In this document: piece by piece, positions 34,143 through 45,139 of the stretch
Layout of the letters: the number at the start of each line of letters is the position of its first letter
How positions within the stretch are numbered: position 1 is the first letter of the stretch
Assembly: GCA_030762935.1 (NCBI GenBank)
Contig: CM060895.1
Location: forward strand, 42,026,001-42,090,000
Direction of reading: 5' to 3'
DNA length: 64,000 nt
Origin: Hymenopus coronatus
Taxonomy: Eukaryota > Arthropoda > Insecta > Mantodea > Hymenopodidae
Notes under the pieces: generated by a model
What the model was told of the DNA's origin: nothing
Databases searched by the model: none
Seen by the model: the letters and a program-made list of their open reading frames with translations, nothing else
Made by a program: the position numbers and the translations under genes

Positions 34143-35374
34143 TTATGTACTATAAGCTAATCAATTTTACTTAACTTCATATTTATTTATCTAACATCGT
34201 GATTTTTAACGTTTAAGTTTTATTATGTTGCAGCCTGTATACTTTATTATTGTTATGATTGGTGAGGAGATGGCGCCCCCCCCTGCCCCCCAACCCCTTT
34301 CTGGATCCACCCTTTACATAAGATTAGTTACATATTCAGAGGTTCAAGTATCAAATTCCACATTGCCGTTAATCGCGATTTGATGCTACGATGCCACAAA
34401 CACTGCTCTTGATGTTTTCACTATTAAAGAACTGGAATAAACACAGAGTTTTCAGTCACAACAATTGGAAAATAAATAAAGGTTTTTCTGTTTCATGTAT
34501 TATTCATCTATTAGGCTATACATAGTACGTACAACATCATGCATTAAATGTGGCCTATAATGAACGGAGCTGTTTATGTTGGGGCGTGCACAGAGATATT
34601 GGCCATGCAAACAGCCAACTCTTCAAACATGAATTGTAAAGTGTTTGATATTTTGTTTTTTTTATTATTATTTATGTATTATATGTCTTCCTTCAACAGA
34701 GTCTTTTGAGACACTGCAAAATGTAGCATCACATAGCTGCATCGGCAGCTACCGCAAAGAGCCGACACATGCAACCGATCTGGTCACGAACAACTGTTTC
34801 CTAACTTTCTCTATCTCAAAAGACTGACCAAAGAATACATGCTTTTATGTCATCATTTTACCATATAGAACTTTTAGATTTTAGTGTAATAATTAAATAT
34901 GCTCAGTAAAACCTATTGCAATTCTCAAGACGTGAGATTTTGTCCAATATTTTTCTTCCTATGTTAGATTTTTGATCGGTCATTGATTATGTTTAATGTT
35001 TACTCTGACCGGTGACTTTCGATTTCGTTAGTCACTCGTGCATATTACAAATTCTACTAGAGCTAAATAAAACACGGAAAAGAAAAACCTTGATTTCCAA
35101 TTTTCCGTGTTATTTCTAGCAAGTTGTGGCTAACTGCAATGGAAGTTCGCGTTTAAACCTCAAATATGCAACCAATCTTATGCGTCATTGTATCTCGGAT
35201 GTCAGCTTCAAGTTACATACTACATTTCTCGGGATGTAATTTACCCATTGCGATGTAAAACTCGTCATTCGTAATATGATTACCAATGGTATCAATTGCG
35301 TTTTGCGTTATAAATAATATGCGATGCTTATTATGATATTTGCGGTGAAAGTTTTCGGTGTCTATATATTCTTC
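34143..35374. other. unassigned spacer with one hairpin
   Basis: The longest stretch in this part without a recognised repeat. A C-rich run lies at about 34276-34300. An inverted repeat ACACGGAAAA (35072-35081) / TTTTCCGTGT (35101-35110), with a 19-base loop, stands out. No coding frame with a recognisable motif. Confidence 0.45.
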
Positions 35375-35870
35375 CCTTATCGAGCGAAGTAACGCCGCGG
35401 TTATGCGTACGACTCGCAGTCGGGAGGTACGGGTTCTATTCCCCCTAAGGATTATTTTCGGTGCTCTTCAGGGGAATGCTGGAGTGATTTTTCGCATCCC
35501 TTAAATTTGCTGCCCCTCCATATCTTTCCATCAATCACTGCATTCATCCTACCACCCCGTATGACCTGTTTCGGGGTTGCATGTGTCGGCGATAGCATTT
35601 CGGTGCAGCGTAGCAGGAAAACGAATGCTCTCTGTGGTATTTTCTCCATACTTCAGTAGCCGCCCCTTTGGGGGGGGGGGAATTAGACCCTCTAGATGGG
35701 GCAAGTCCCCGGTCTAACAGTCTGACTGCCGGGACGTCTTAGTCTGGACAATGCAGGGACCTATCAGTCCTGGATCCCGGCTGCTAACCTCATCCCCCGT
35801 CCTGAGGGCGCCCTTTTGTGGGGCATAGGTTACAACATTCTGGAAGCGGTGTTCTTCCTGAAAAAGAAGC
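35375..35870 (+). repeat. S2-related SINE, long variant
   Basis: tRNA-like head (GCGTACGACTCGCAGTCGGG, B-box-like GGGTTCTATTCCC), then a body with GGGAATGCTGGAGTG, CATTCATCCTACCACCCCG and GCATGTGTCGGCGATAGCA. These parts match the S2-like copy at 44185-44400 (CATTCATCCTACATCCCG, GATGTGTCGGCGACGGTG). A G run (about 35672-35681) and a GC-rich 3' half follow, which may be a second element. Confidence 0.5.
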
Positions 35871-36073
35871 TCTATAGTATTTATTATTAACAGATTAAAT
35901 TCTCTGAAATATAAACATTAAACGAGAGTTTATTTCGGTTATTAGTTTTTGATTATTTCTGAGAGGATCTCAAAAATTAATATATACATATATAGATATA
36001 TCTATACAGGGTGTTTCAAAAATACGGGGCATAATTTCAGGTATGTATTTCCCACATGAAGACAATCAAAATA

Positions 36074-36958
36074 CAGGGTTACTACAAAAGAAATAGACAA
36101 CTTCAACTGCCTGTAAAACAAAAACTATTAGAGATAGCAACCTAATTATTTTGGAGGTATGTTGAGAAACTCTCAAAGTTTTGTTTGTTACTATTGGTAA
36201 CGCTGTAGCGTTTTGTTTGTTGTTGCAGAAGCTGAAATGGCGGAAAATCCTGTGGAAAAGGCATATTGCGTGTTGGAATTTGCTAGAACGCAATCAGCAA
36301 CTGTTGTCCAACGACATTTTAGAACACGTTACCACAAAACGCCACCGACTAGACAGTCAATCTACGACTGGTATAGAAAATTCGAGACAGCGGAATGTTT
36401 GTGCAAAGGGAGGAGCTCGGGAAGACCAAGAGTTTCGGAAGAAAACGTTGAACGTGTTCGTTCTGCCTACATAAGAAGCCCACAGAAATCGACATCTAGG
36501 GCAAGCATGCAATTACAAATTCCACAGCAAACTGTATGGAAAATCTTGCAGAAGCGACTGCACATGATGCCTTACAGATTACAGATGTTGCAGTTTCTGA
36601 GTGAAGAAGATAAGGTCATACGCCGTGACTTTTGCATCGACATGTTGCGACATGATGAAGACGATGCTGGTTTTTGTGAGCACATCATTTCATTTTTGTG
36701 GTAACGTGTTCTAAAATGTCGTTGGACAACAGTTGCTGATTGCGTTCTAGCAAATTCCAACACGCAATATGCCTTTTCCACAGGATTTTCCGCCATTTCA
36801 GCTTCTGCAACAACAAACAAAACACTACAGCGTTACCAATAGTAACAAACGAAACTTTGAGAGTTTCTCAACATACCTCCAAAATAATTAGGTTGCTATC
36901 TCTAATAGTTTTTGTTTTACAGGCAGTTGAAGTTTCTATTTCTTTTGTAGTAACCCTG
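36074..36958 (+). mobile_element. fold-back mariner derivative nested in M1
   Basis: Inserted at a TA (36072-36073 duplicated at 36959-36960) in the left end of M1. Its two arms, 36074-36339 and 36694-36958, are about 265 bp long and almost identical inverted copies of one transposon's 5' end, including the first roughly 30 transposase codons. The centre (36340-36693) continues the transposase only up to just before the first catalytic Asp. The usual 3' half has been replaced by an inverted 5' end, which makes a long-palindrome, non-autonomous element. Confidence 0.9.
36237..36704 (+). CDS. truncated mariner transposase, DNA-binding domain only
   Basis: An open frame begins MAENPVEKAYCVLEFARTQS (the frame extends a few codons upstream) and holds the DUF4817-type first HTH, then TPPTRQSIYDWYRKFE, RSSGRPRVSEENVERVR, and the second HTH ASMQLQIPQQTVWKILQKRL. 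It ends ..FCIDMLRHDEDDAGFCEHI at the junction with the inverted arm, right before the expected first catalytic Asp block. Length is about 155 residues, against about 350 for an intact relative. A sequence resembling a 3' splice site (TTTGTTGTTGCAG) precedes the start. It could be an inert remnant, or a DNA-binding-only product competing with transposase; the latter is inference. Confidence 0.6.
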   Translation: MAENPVEKAYCVLEFARTQSATVVQRHFRTRYHKTPPTRQSIYDWYRKFETAECLCKGRSSGRPRVSEENVERVRSAYIRSPQKSTSRASMQLQIPQQTVWKILQKRLHMMPYRLQMLQFLSEEDKVIRRDFCIDMLRHDEDDAGFCEHIISFLW

Positions 36959-37222
36959 TAGTTCATTATAACATGTGTCCGGAAACTTCATTTCCGAGTT
37001 ATGGCCTTTATAACATTGAAAGTCCCACCTGTAGACAATCAAAATAGTTCATGTCCGGAAATGCTTTATTTCCGAGTTATGGTCTTCACAACATTGGAAT
37101 TCACTGGAACGTTTTTCTTTCAGCAGGTCTTTGCCGTCAAAGGAGACATTAGGAGGGCGCTCTGATAGTTCATTCAGAGGAAGGTTACATTCAGTGTTCT
37201 TTAGGCGTTAAGACTGTGCGAC

Positions 37223-38288
37223 ATGTATTCAAATCAAGAGCTGGCAGAGATACACGTCATGCACGGTAAGGCGGATGGCAATGCTTCGCTGGCTCGTCGT
37301 TTGTACCAGGAGAGGTACCCACAGCGACAATGTCCAGATCGGAAGACATTTGTACGTCTCCATTCCCGTCTGTGCGAGTATGGAACATTCACATCTGGTT
37401 TGGGAAGGGGACAACCAAGATCTACAACTCCAGAAGTGCAGGAGGAGATTCTGGAGGCTGTGGACAGGACTCCTTCTATCAGCACACGACGGTTAGCGTT
37501 GCAAGTCAATGTTCCTCATATGACTGTCTGGAGACTGTTGAACGAGTATCAATTGTATCCTTATCATTTGCAACGTGTACAGGCCCTGTCATCAGCAGAT
37601 TAATCTGCACGAGTTAGGTTCTGTCAGTGGTTCTTGCAGCAGTGTGGTGTAAATCCGAACTTTTCTGCCGTCGTATTATTTACAGATGAAGCACAGTTCA
37701 CAAGAGATGGCATAACAAATTTCCACAATCAGCATGTATGTTCGCATGAAAATCCACGTGCAACTGTTGTATCTCATCACCAGGTGCGGTTCTCCCTCAA
37801 CATGTGGGCCGGTATCATTGGTGATCGATTAGTTGGACCCCATGTACTTGTAAACAGACTTACGGGGCAGGCGTACACAAACTTCCTGGAAAACACCATA
37901 CCTGACGTTTTCGAAGACAACTCCACTGATCAATCATCAACACATTCACTTCTTGCATGATGGCGCTCCTGCACAGTTCAGTCTTACGGCTCGCCGGTAC
38001 TTGGATCGAAAGTTTCCTGATCGAGGGATAGGTAGAGGTGGCCCAATTGCTTGGCCTCCACGCTCACCTGATCTGAACCCTCTCGATTTCTACTTGTGGG
38101 GCCATTTAAAATCATTGGTTTATTCGTCTCCGGTGGCGGATTTGGAATCCCTTCGGAATCGAATTGTGGCAAGTTGTGAGGACATACGCAATACTCCTGG
38201 AGTTTGGGATCATGTTCGCAGGTCAATGAGACATCGATGTGAGGTCTGTATTCAAGCAGGAGGTGGACATTTTGAACATCTTCTGTAA
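37223..38288 (+). pseudogene. M1 transposase, one stop and one frameshift
   Basis: Starts MYSNQELAEIHVMHGKADGN (DUF4817-type HTH, residues 1-60), then LGRGQPRSTTPEVQEEI and the second HTH STRRLALQVNVPHMTVW. A TAA at 37601-37603 interrupts the frame after LSSAD, and the same frame continues as ARVRFCQWFLQQCGVNP. First catalytic Asp: LFTDEAQFTRDG. A one-base insertion near 37919 shifts the frame. The rest reads HDGAPAQFSLTARRYL (second Asp) and WPPRSPDLNPLDFYLWGHLK (third Asp), ending at 38288. Counting residues between the second Asp and the Asp of LDFYLW gives 41, the spacing known from rosa-type (DD41D) mariner relatives. With two lesions it is probably recently inactivated. Confidence 0.9.
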
Positions 38289-38457
38289 TGACAACAACCT
38301 GCGGAAAGAAAAACGTTCCAGTGAATTTCAATGTTGTGAAGGCCATAACTCGGAAATGAAGCATTTCCGGACACATGTTATAATGAACTAATTTGATTGT
38401 CTACATGTGGGAAATACATACCTGAAATTATGCCCCGTATTTTTGAAACACCCTGTA

Positions 38458-39509
38458 TATATAACCGTTTAGCCAAATTTGCAAGCCATTACGTAAAATT
38501 ACACTTTAAATGAATTAGAAAAGGAAATGTGTTTTATGAATATTTATTGTAATAACTTTTGATTCGTTGACTAAGAAATCTGTACTTCTGATAACTCTTA
38601 TTATGGCAGTAAAACAAGTCATGTTGTGAATACGTAATTTTTGTTCTTTTGTATACAGACTAGGCAACACACGCATTTCAAAGCAATTAGTGTCTATCTT
38701 ATAAATCTTAATGTTGTCTTTTCTGTGACTTTAATTGCCTTTCAGAACTGTCATGATTACGATAATCGCTCTGAGCTTCACTATATCACAAGTTAGCAGT
38801 CAAACGTATCCGACAGGTATTTGTTTACATACAAGCTTGCATCACTCTAGTACTGATGCGAAACGGAATAGGTACGTAAAATAAGTCATAAGATTCCATC
38901 TGTACAAAACCAGCCTGGCCAACTAGAGTTTATGGCAGTAGTTTATTGCTTGCATATTTTTTAGTGATGGGGACATCGGATGCAAAATGTCTATGTATTC
39001 GATTCTTGGATGTTTTCGAGATATTTCGAATCTTGAATGCTGTATTCGAGTCCTTGACTCAGTTGGGTGCAAGCGATGCCTCGTTATAGTTATACTAACG
39101 ATATCCTCGGTGCAAGTGTACCGGTTCTCATTTGAGAAGCCTTGAATGCGCATTCGAAATGAACACTGCACTTGGATAGGTGCAGGTGCACTGAACTGAA
39201 TCGAGATCTCTTCTCGACTATTTTCGGCAGTAAAGATTAATTTACACGACGATTAGGTTCCGAAAGTAACTTTCGCAATAATACTTTATTTCAATGAGCA
39301 TGCGCAAAGCTAGTAGTCATACTAAGTTGTGATAGTTGGTTTTGAGGTATGTTACGTTTGCGTTTACAGAATGAAGCGGGGAGGTGAAGAATTAAGAAAA
39401 GCTGACTGTTATACTCACACGATTTTCTCTACTTATTCTGCAACAAAGGATTCGTTTTTAAAAAGAACTGTTCTGCTAATTACTTCACGTTAATTTTCTG
39501 TCACTTTAT
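38458..39509. other. unassigned spacer
   Basis: AT-rich on the left and mixed on the right. The 82-codon minus frame at 38923-39171 has no family motif. No shared repeat was recognised. Confidence 0.4.
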
Positions 39510-39840
39510 TTCATCTTAATTTCATCCCAACTGATCTCTTTAAGTGTCGATGAAGACTGCGGCAGAGACGCCATTTCGTGGAGGTGACAGAGCTCTGGAT
39601 ATAAAGCTCTTAGCGGCGGGGTGGCGCTAATGGTTGTTAGCGGACTTGTGAGCTCTATCCAGGACTGAGTCACGGGTTTCTAACGCTCCCCGCGTCGAGA
39701 TGAAGTGCTTATGAACTGTTAGGAACCCTCCACATCGGCTCTCTCACTGACCAAGTGTCAACCTCCTCTGAAATTACACTCATTTCATTCTTCCTCCAGC
39801 GGTCTGACATACAATAAGCCCACGACTGCAGTAACTACAC
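39510..39840 (+). repeat. S2 SINE, 5'-truncated
   Basis: Blocks in the same order as the 26485 copy: GGCGCC-type CGCCATTTCGTGGAGGTGAC, CTCTTAGCGGCGGGGTGGCG, TAACGCTCCCCGCGTCGAG, GAACTGTTAGGAACCCTCC and AGCGGTCTGACATACAATAA. The tRNA-like head is missing. A short CA microsatellite follows. Confidence 0.7.
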
Positions 39841-39914
39841 ACACGCACACACAAACACACTTAACGTTAATCCAGACAAAAGTTTGTATAACTGTTTTTA
39901 TTACAGGTTTTCTT

Positions 39915-40513
39915 CTAAAACAAAGGAAAAGGGAATACACTAGGCTAAAGCGATAGTCAACTTTTTAAAAGCTGGAAGCTATGTGTTGGACTTTGCTCTT
40001 TACTTGATCAGGAGCAAGAAAAACTAGTAACCAGAGCCCATTTAAAGAAAGTATAGGTATTTTAAAATTGAAGCCAATCATAAGGAATATCTCAGAAATG
40101 CTTAATTCCACAAAAAAGTATTTGAAATCCTTTGTGTCCTTTAACGAGATCTACACTTTTTGTGTAGTAAGTTTTTGTCTATCTCTTATGGTACCCAGTT
40201 ATGCAAAAGGCATGCAAAATGAAGAGAGCTTCAGAGGCTATTCCCAGAAAACTTAAGATATATTATATATATATATTTGTCATCTAAATAGCTTTAGTAT
40301 ATAGCATTTTAATCAAAACCGTTAATCCTTATTTTATAAAATGAAAATTTTCCATGTAAAAGGTAGTTGAGTGTAGGGGATTTCCCTGAAAATATTCGCG
40401 TTGCATCTTTAAACGATACTCAACTTAAATACCAAGTTTGCTATTTAACCGACATTTCGTTTCTGAGTTATGCCGCCCACAAACATACAGAGACATTTTT
40501 CTAAAAGTGCTTT
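39915..40513 (-). repeat. PHR copy, truncated at both ends
   Basis: Starts inside the tail module (GGGAATACACTAGGCTAAAG) and stops at the TTCTAAAAGTGCTTTT block, about 100 bp short of its head. There a plus-oriented copy begins with its own head. Confidence 0.82.
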
Positions 40514-41362
40514 TACTTTCTCTAGCCCCGTATATACAATGTAAGTGGTGGATAGAGAAGGTATTGTATTCCACTCAAAAAATTCAATGTCAAAATTCCA
40601 CCGGAGTCCGCTGAGTCCGAAAAAATAAGTTTTAGGAAAAGGTCCATCCGCGCGCGCGCGCGCGTGTGTGTATGTGTATGTGTCTGTGGTTAGCATAGTT
40701 AACATCTTTCAAGGATGTAACACGAAGATTTTCAATAAAATCCCCCCACCACAAACTACCCTTTACATGGAAAATTTTTCGAAAATTTTGATTTTCTCAA
40801 AAATAGCTCTAACAATTTTGATTAAAATGCCGTATGTTAGAGATATTTACAACCCAAATAAAATGTGTATCTTGAATTTTATGAAAATAGCCTGAAGATC
40901 TCTTTATTCTGGATGAATTTTGCCGTATTTTACTTAACTGCTAAACCTTAATAATTAGACTTACTACACAAAAAATGTAGATCTCGTCAAAGCACACAAT
41001 TTATGTCCTTTATATGTTTGTTGTGGAGGAAACCGTTTCCGAGATATTCCTTGTTATTGGTTTCAATCGTAAGGTACTTATACTTTTCTCAGACAAGAAG
41101 TATGCGTTATTCTTTTGTTCTACTTCTGGGCACGCAAAGAAGCAATTTGCAATGACACTCTATACGACAGTTTTTAAAATATTTTACTGTCGCTTTAGCC
41201 TGGTGTATTCCCTTAGTCCTCCTTTAATAGGACCATTCTGTTAATGCTTATATAGACTAGCATAGTGTGAAAAGAAAAATAATCTGTTGCAAGATGTTTG
41301 TTTGTTTGTGGAACAGAGAGAGAAAGTCATGTAAGTGTAACACGTCAGATTTTTTTAATTCA
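40513..41362 (+). repeat. PHR full-length copy
   Basis: Head ACTTTCTCTAGCCCCG with partner GGTGGATAGAGAAGG, a CG/GT block (about 40650-40690), and end AAGTGTAACACGTCAGAT plus a T run. It forms a head-to-head pair with the copy on its left. Confidence 0.88.
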
Positions 41363-41450
41363 GGTGTACTCAAAACATATATTCCCAGGGAAATCATGAC
41401 ATCGAATTTTTGGGTGGGGTGCACTACCTTCTCCACCTGCTTGTACAATC
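41363..41450 (-). repeat. PHR fragment (head only)
   Basis: About 90 bp, TTCAGGTGTACTCAAAACAT to GCACTACCTTCTCCACC, attached to the tail T run of the preceding plus copy. Confidence 0.7.
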
Positions 41451-41876
41451 TATTGTACGGCTATGCAATGAAAACCGTTTTCATTGCTACGATTACAATT
41501 CAGCATATTTATCAAATTTCAAACCGGATGAAAACATTAGGTTGTTATAGAAACTATCGTTTTAGAATCGATAATGTGAAACATTCAGTTGGTTCCTTCA
41601 TTTCAAGCTAGGTCACGTTACCTCCCATGTGAGGTTTCTGAAACTCTTGAGAAAAAATCGCAGGCCGCTTTGGGTAGCATACCAAGGTTAAGAGCCCAAC
41701 CGGTCTTGCTTTATCAGATCTATTAACTTGGACTATTAGGGGTGATTGCCATTACAGCTTATCATTACTATTGTAACATTCAATCAAAGCTTCATAGATG
41801 GAAATAACGTCATTTTCTTTTCTTTTGTTTGTTTGTTTACTTATCCGTTTTGTATTCTTTTATAATCCACATAGTC
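41451..41876. other. spacer, no recognised feature
   Basis: Mixed-composition sequence. No frame, RNA or shared repeat was recognised. Confidence 0.4.
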
Positions 41877-42165
41877 GCCCTCCATGGTGTAATGGTAACC
41901 ATGCTAACTTCATATAGCCAAGGTCGCGGGTTCAAACCCGGCGGAGGACGATGGATTTTTTCGGGTGTAAAAATCCTTAGCATGGCTTTCTTCGGAAGGG
42001 AAGTAATGCCATTGGTCCCGTGTCGTAGATTTACGGCACGTAAAAGAACCTCAAGCCTGATAGAGAGGCCTCTGAGTAAAATTAAGCAGTCGTTCACGCC
42101 CAATTTAGAATGGGACACTGAGAACCACAGTAGTTAAAGAGCGTCCATAAATAACACGCCATTTA
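41877..42165 (+). repeat. S3 tRNA-derived SINE, best copy
   Basis: A box TGGTGTAATGGTAACCATG and B box GGTTCAAACCC in a tRNA-like head (GCCCTCCATGGTG...CGGCGGAGG closing the acceptor-like stem). The body then has GATTTTTTCGGGTGTAAAAA, CTTCGGAAGGGAAGTAATGCC, ATTTACGGCACGTAAAAGAA, TTTAGAATGGGACACTGAG and AGAGCGTCCATAAATAA. The overlapping frames here are accidental. Confidence 0.85.
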
Positions 42166-42377
42166 CTTACTTCTTTATAATCCATACTTAGTGCATGCGG
42201 CATCCCTTAGGCTCGGAAGTTGATGAAATGTCATCTTTTTTCCTCAGACGTCGTAAAAAAAATGCCAGTTTCACTTTAAGAAAATTACTTAATTTTATTT
42301 TGCATTTTTTTCGTTTTTCGGAACTTATTATCCAGCAGTTATCTTTTATAAAAGTTTAATTCCTTTGTTGCTTTTTT

Positions 42378-42600
42378 ACTTTGTCTACACATACCATGTA
42401 TACACAATAAGAAGAGAAAGTATTGTATTCCACCCAAAAATTCAACACCGAGATTTTACCTGTTTTGAGGCCCACTGAATAAAAAACAAAAGCATTTTTA
42501 GAAAATGTCCGCGTATGTTTTGTGTATGTGTGTGCCTGTTGTGGGTCTGTGGGGAGCATAGCTCAAATATGAAAAGTCGATTAAATACCAAAGTCAGGCA
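42378..42600 (+). repeat. PHR fragment (head third)
   Basis: Head ACTTTGTCTACACATACCATG, then CCACCCAAAAATTCAACACC, the GT block, and AAAGTCGATTAAATACCAAAG. It ends there abruptly. Confidence 0.82.
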
Positions 42601-43124
42601 TTCTGGATATCGACCAACACTGTTCAGCCATGGCCACCTTCCTGTTAACCTGTAAGAATGGCTGACAGCTGTGACATTAAATTAGCACATACATATCAGT
42701 CCGAATTTTTTTTCTTCTGTTTTTCTGTACTCTTCCAATGAGTAGGTGTTGTTGTGTGCACTTTGTCCTTCAGACAGACTAATATTATGCGCTTTACTAA
42801 TTCACATTTACTTTCACCGATACTTCCAAATGCGCCAATAACTGCGCCTCGTCGGTCTGGGTTGCTCAGTTGGTTGGCGCTGGCTCAACCGATCGTTTTA
42901 AGTGTGTTTAAAGCGACAGCTCCATGCCAATAGATTTACTGGCGTTACGAAATTCATACAGCAGTGTTGATATGATCCTAGCAATTTACAGCACCGTTAA
43001 CAAACAGATAATTTAATTTAGTAATTGTGAGAGTATTTTTTCACATGTGTAAATATATTAATCAATCATGATTATCATGTTCTGATAAACGATGTGTAAC
43101 TATGTAATAAAAAGTGTATAGTTT
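42601..43124. other. spacer with a lone A-box-like motif
   Basis: A tRNA-like A-box sequence (GGTTGCTCAGTTGGTTGGCGC) lies near 42866, without a clear B box. The rest is unassigned. Confidence 0.35.
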
Positions 43125-43330
43125 CTCCAAAACAGGACGGGCTTCTAACCGGACCGCTCTCCATTGCCACTGGGCAGTAACCATCAGCAAACAAAAGACG
43201 AGCCTGTGCTAGGGGCGAGAGGCAACGTAGTAAAATCTCTGTTTCCTGCATACTCTGAGGGCAATACAGTTTCATATAAGTATAAACCAGTAGTATCCAA
43301 ACCAGTGAGTTGCTGCAAATGTTACGGGGC
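43125..43330 (-). repeat. R10 interspersed repeat, minus
   Basis: Reverse-oriented partner of 24325-24510: CCACTGGGCAGTAACCATC, AGCAAACAAAAGACGAG, CTAGGGGCGAGAGGC, and TCCAAACCAGTGAGTTGCTG. The two copies define the repeat; its true ends are unclear. Confidence 0.6.
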
Positions 43331-44184
43331 CAGTAAGTGGTAGACTTGGCAACTGTGAGGCTTGGTTTCCAGTTGCATACTTCCTAATCCCAAACTTTAA
43401 AGTCACGCCTCCTTTGGCAGATGGCTTATCTGGCTCTGAAAATACTTAAACGGCAAGGTAATGTTTAGTTTAGGGACGATTGTAGAACGTTTGCAGAAGC
43501 AAGGCTATTTTGGAAGGAAAACCTTTGTGCTATGCAGCGACCCTTTGTTAGTAAGCTATGCGCCTGTAGGGATTTTACTCCAAAAAGACACTATATTCAA
43601 CTGACGGGGAATAAACTTTAATATAGCCAGGGTATTCTTCATTGTTTGCTAAAGTCAGATTATTACTTTCAATTGACACGTGATGGAACGCAGCCAAAAC
43701 GTTGCAAGCTGACCAAACCGACAACCCATACTAGTGTGTAATCCCAGATTCTGACAAACAGTCAAGAGTTCGAGTAGATTTCTCAGAGGGGGAACCTACG
43801 GCACGATATGTAAAACTCTTCCCGCGTTACTCGACTTAGCTTAACGCCGCCTAAATAGAAAAACTTATAGGTAAGTAAACAGTGAATTGAAAGCTAGGAG
43901 CAGATAGTAACATGTATGTAAGTCGGTGCTTGTGCGTTAATTAATTGCAATCATAGTAACAAACGTCTGGATATTGAAGCAGGAAATAAGAATGTTTTTA
44001 CTTATTAAAGTGTACTTTTATTCCATACTCATATCCCAACCAGAGTGAGTCGCATCTGCGACTGCCGGTTGTAATATTTTAATGACTGAGACTAATAGCC
44101 GAGGACCAACAAACTTAATATTTACTACGATGCAGCAAATATAAATTACACCCGCAAGACAAGAACTGCTACAATTACGTATTT
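43331..44184. other. unassigned spacer
   Basis: Mixed composition with no frame longer than 60 codons carrying a motif, and no partner in the window. Confidence 0.4.
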
Positions 44185-44400
44185 GGAAGGTCGCGGGTTT
44201 GATAGGCGAATGCTGGGCAGGTTTCTTTCATCCCCCGAATTTCCTGTCCTTCTATGTCGTTTCCATTGTCATTTCATTCATCCTACATCCCGTTGGTTGG
44301 ATGTGTCGGCGACGGTGCTCGGCGAGGCGTCGCAGGGAAAAGGGGTGCTCAAAGAGACTCTCTCCGTCCCCCGACCTCGGCTGGCTGCCGGAATGAGAAA
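44185..44400 (+). repeat. S2-related SINE fragment
   Basis: Has GGTCGCGGGTTTGATAGGCG (B-box-like), GAATGCTGGGCAGGTTTCTTTC, TTCATTCATCCTACATCCCG and GATGTGTCGGCGACGGTGC, aligning with 35375-35600 and with the S2 head half. It ends against a PHR fragment. Confidence 0.6.
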
Positions 44401-44425
44401 AGTTCATATTATATTTATAATATTT

Positions 44426-44750
44426 TCTTGTAGAGTGTGCCGTTTTCGAGACATTCCTTGTGATTGGTTTCAAATTTAAACTACCTAACTTTTCTCAAAC
44501 GGGACCATGCAAAGTGAACCGAACTTCAATTGTTTCAGATGGCAACCAGCTTTTAAAAGATTTGACTGTCGCTTTAGGCTAACGTATTCCATTATTTCCC
44601 TTCTATTTACAAGGAAGCAAGCAATAAGACCAATTCTGCTAATGTTATCCGATTAGCATGATGTAGATAAAAGAATAATCTTTGGTGTTAGAATAGTTTG
44701 TATATGGAACCGCTAGAGAAAGTTATGTGAATAGAACTCAACAGATTTTT
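44426..44750 (+). repeat. PHR fragment (tail module)
   Basis: Starts GTGTGCCGTTTTCGAGACATT, keeps CTCAAACGGGACCATGCAAAG and GTTATCCGATTAGCATGATG, and ends GTGAATAGAACTCAACAGAT plus a T run. It shows that the tail module also occurs alone. Confidence 0.82.
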
Positions 44751-45139
44751 GTATTCAAACTGTCTCATACTATATTAAACCATAGTATTACTTAACACGT
44801 TTCATTACTTTTAGCATTGGTATAATTGTGTTTGCAGAGTAGTTGCTGCTAAGTTGCACATTGAAATAGCTAGTTGTAGGTATTCAGCTGTGTGTTGCGT
44901 GCTGTTGCAGAGAGTTGATCGTCGGAAATCAGCCCAGAATTATACAACTAGCAGAGAGACTATCGTCATTACCACTTACCAATCGTTATTTTGAAACATT
45001 ATAAGTTGACTTGATGACCGTTATATCATCGACTGTTGGCAACCTATACAGTCTTGACATATGATATAGTCCATACACGTGTTTTACCTGTTGCATAATT
45101 GTGAGTAAACATAAATTTGCTTTATATAGTGAAAATCGT

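Larger units (their letters stand above)
36007..38455 (+). mobile_element. mariner-like element M1 (DD41D spacing), with nested insertion
   Basis: Both ends read CAGGGTGTTTCAAAAATACG and continue as inverted repeats for about 150 bp. TA dinucleotides flank at 36005-36006 and 38456-38457. Without the 885-bp insertion the element is about 1.56 kb, a normal size. The left inverted repeat carries an internal tandem duplication of about 75 bp (the GACAATCAAAATAGTTCAT and TTTCCGAGTTATGG blocks occur twice between 36960 and 37095). It encodes one plus-strand transposase, broken by one stop and one frameshift. Confidence 0.9.

Noticed and set aside
37984..38376. 130-codon minus frame and other frames across M1
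   Set aside because: Shadow of the plus-strand transposase; no motif on the minus strand.
42850..42905. tRNA gene starting GGTTGCTCAGTTGGTTGG
   Set aside because: No matching acceptor stem, anticodon arm or B box was found; most likely a decayed SINE head.
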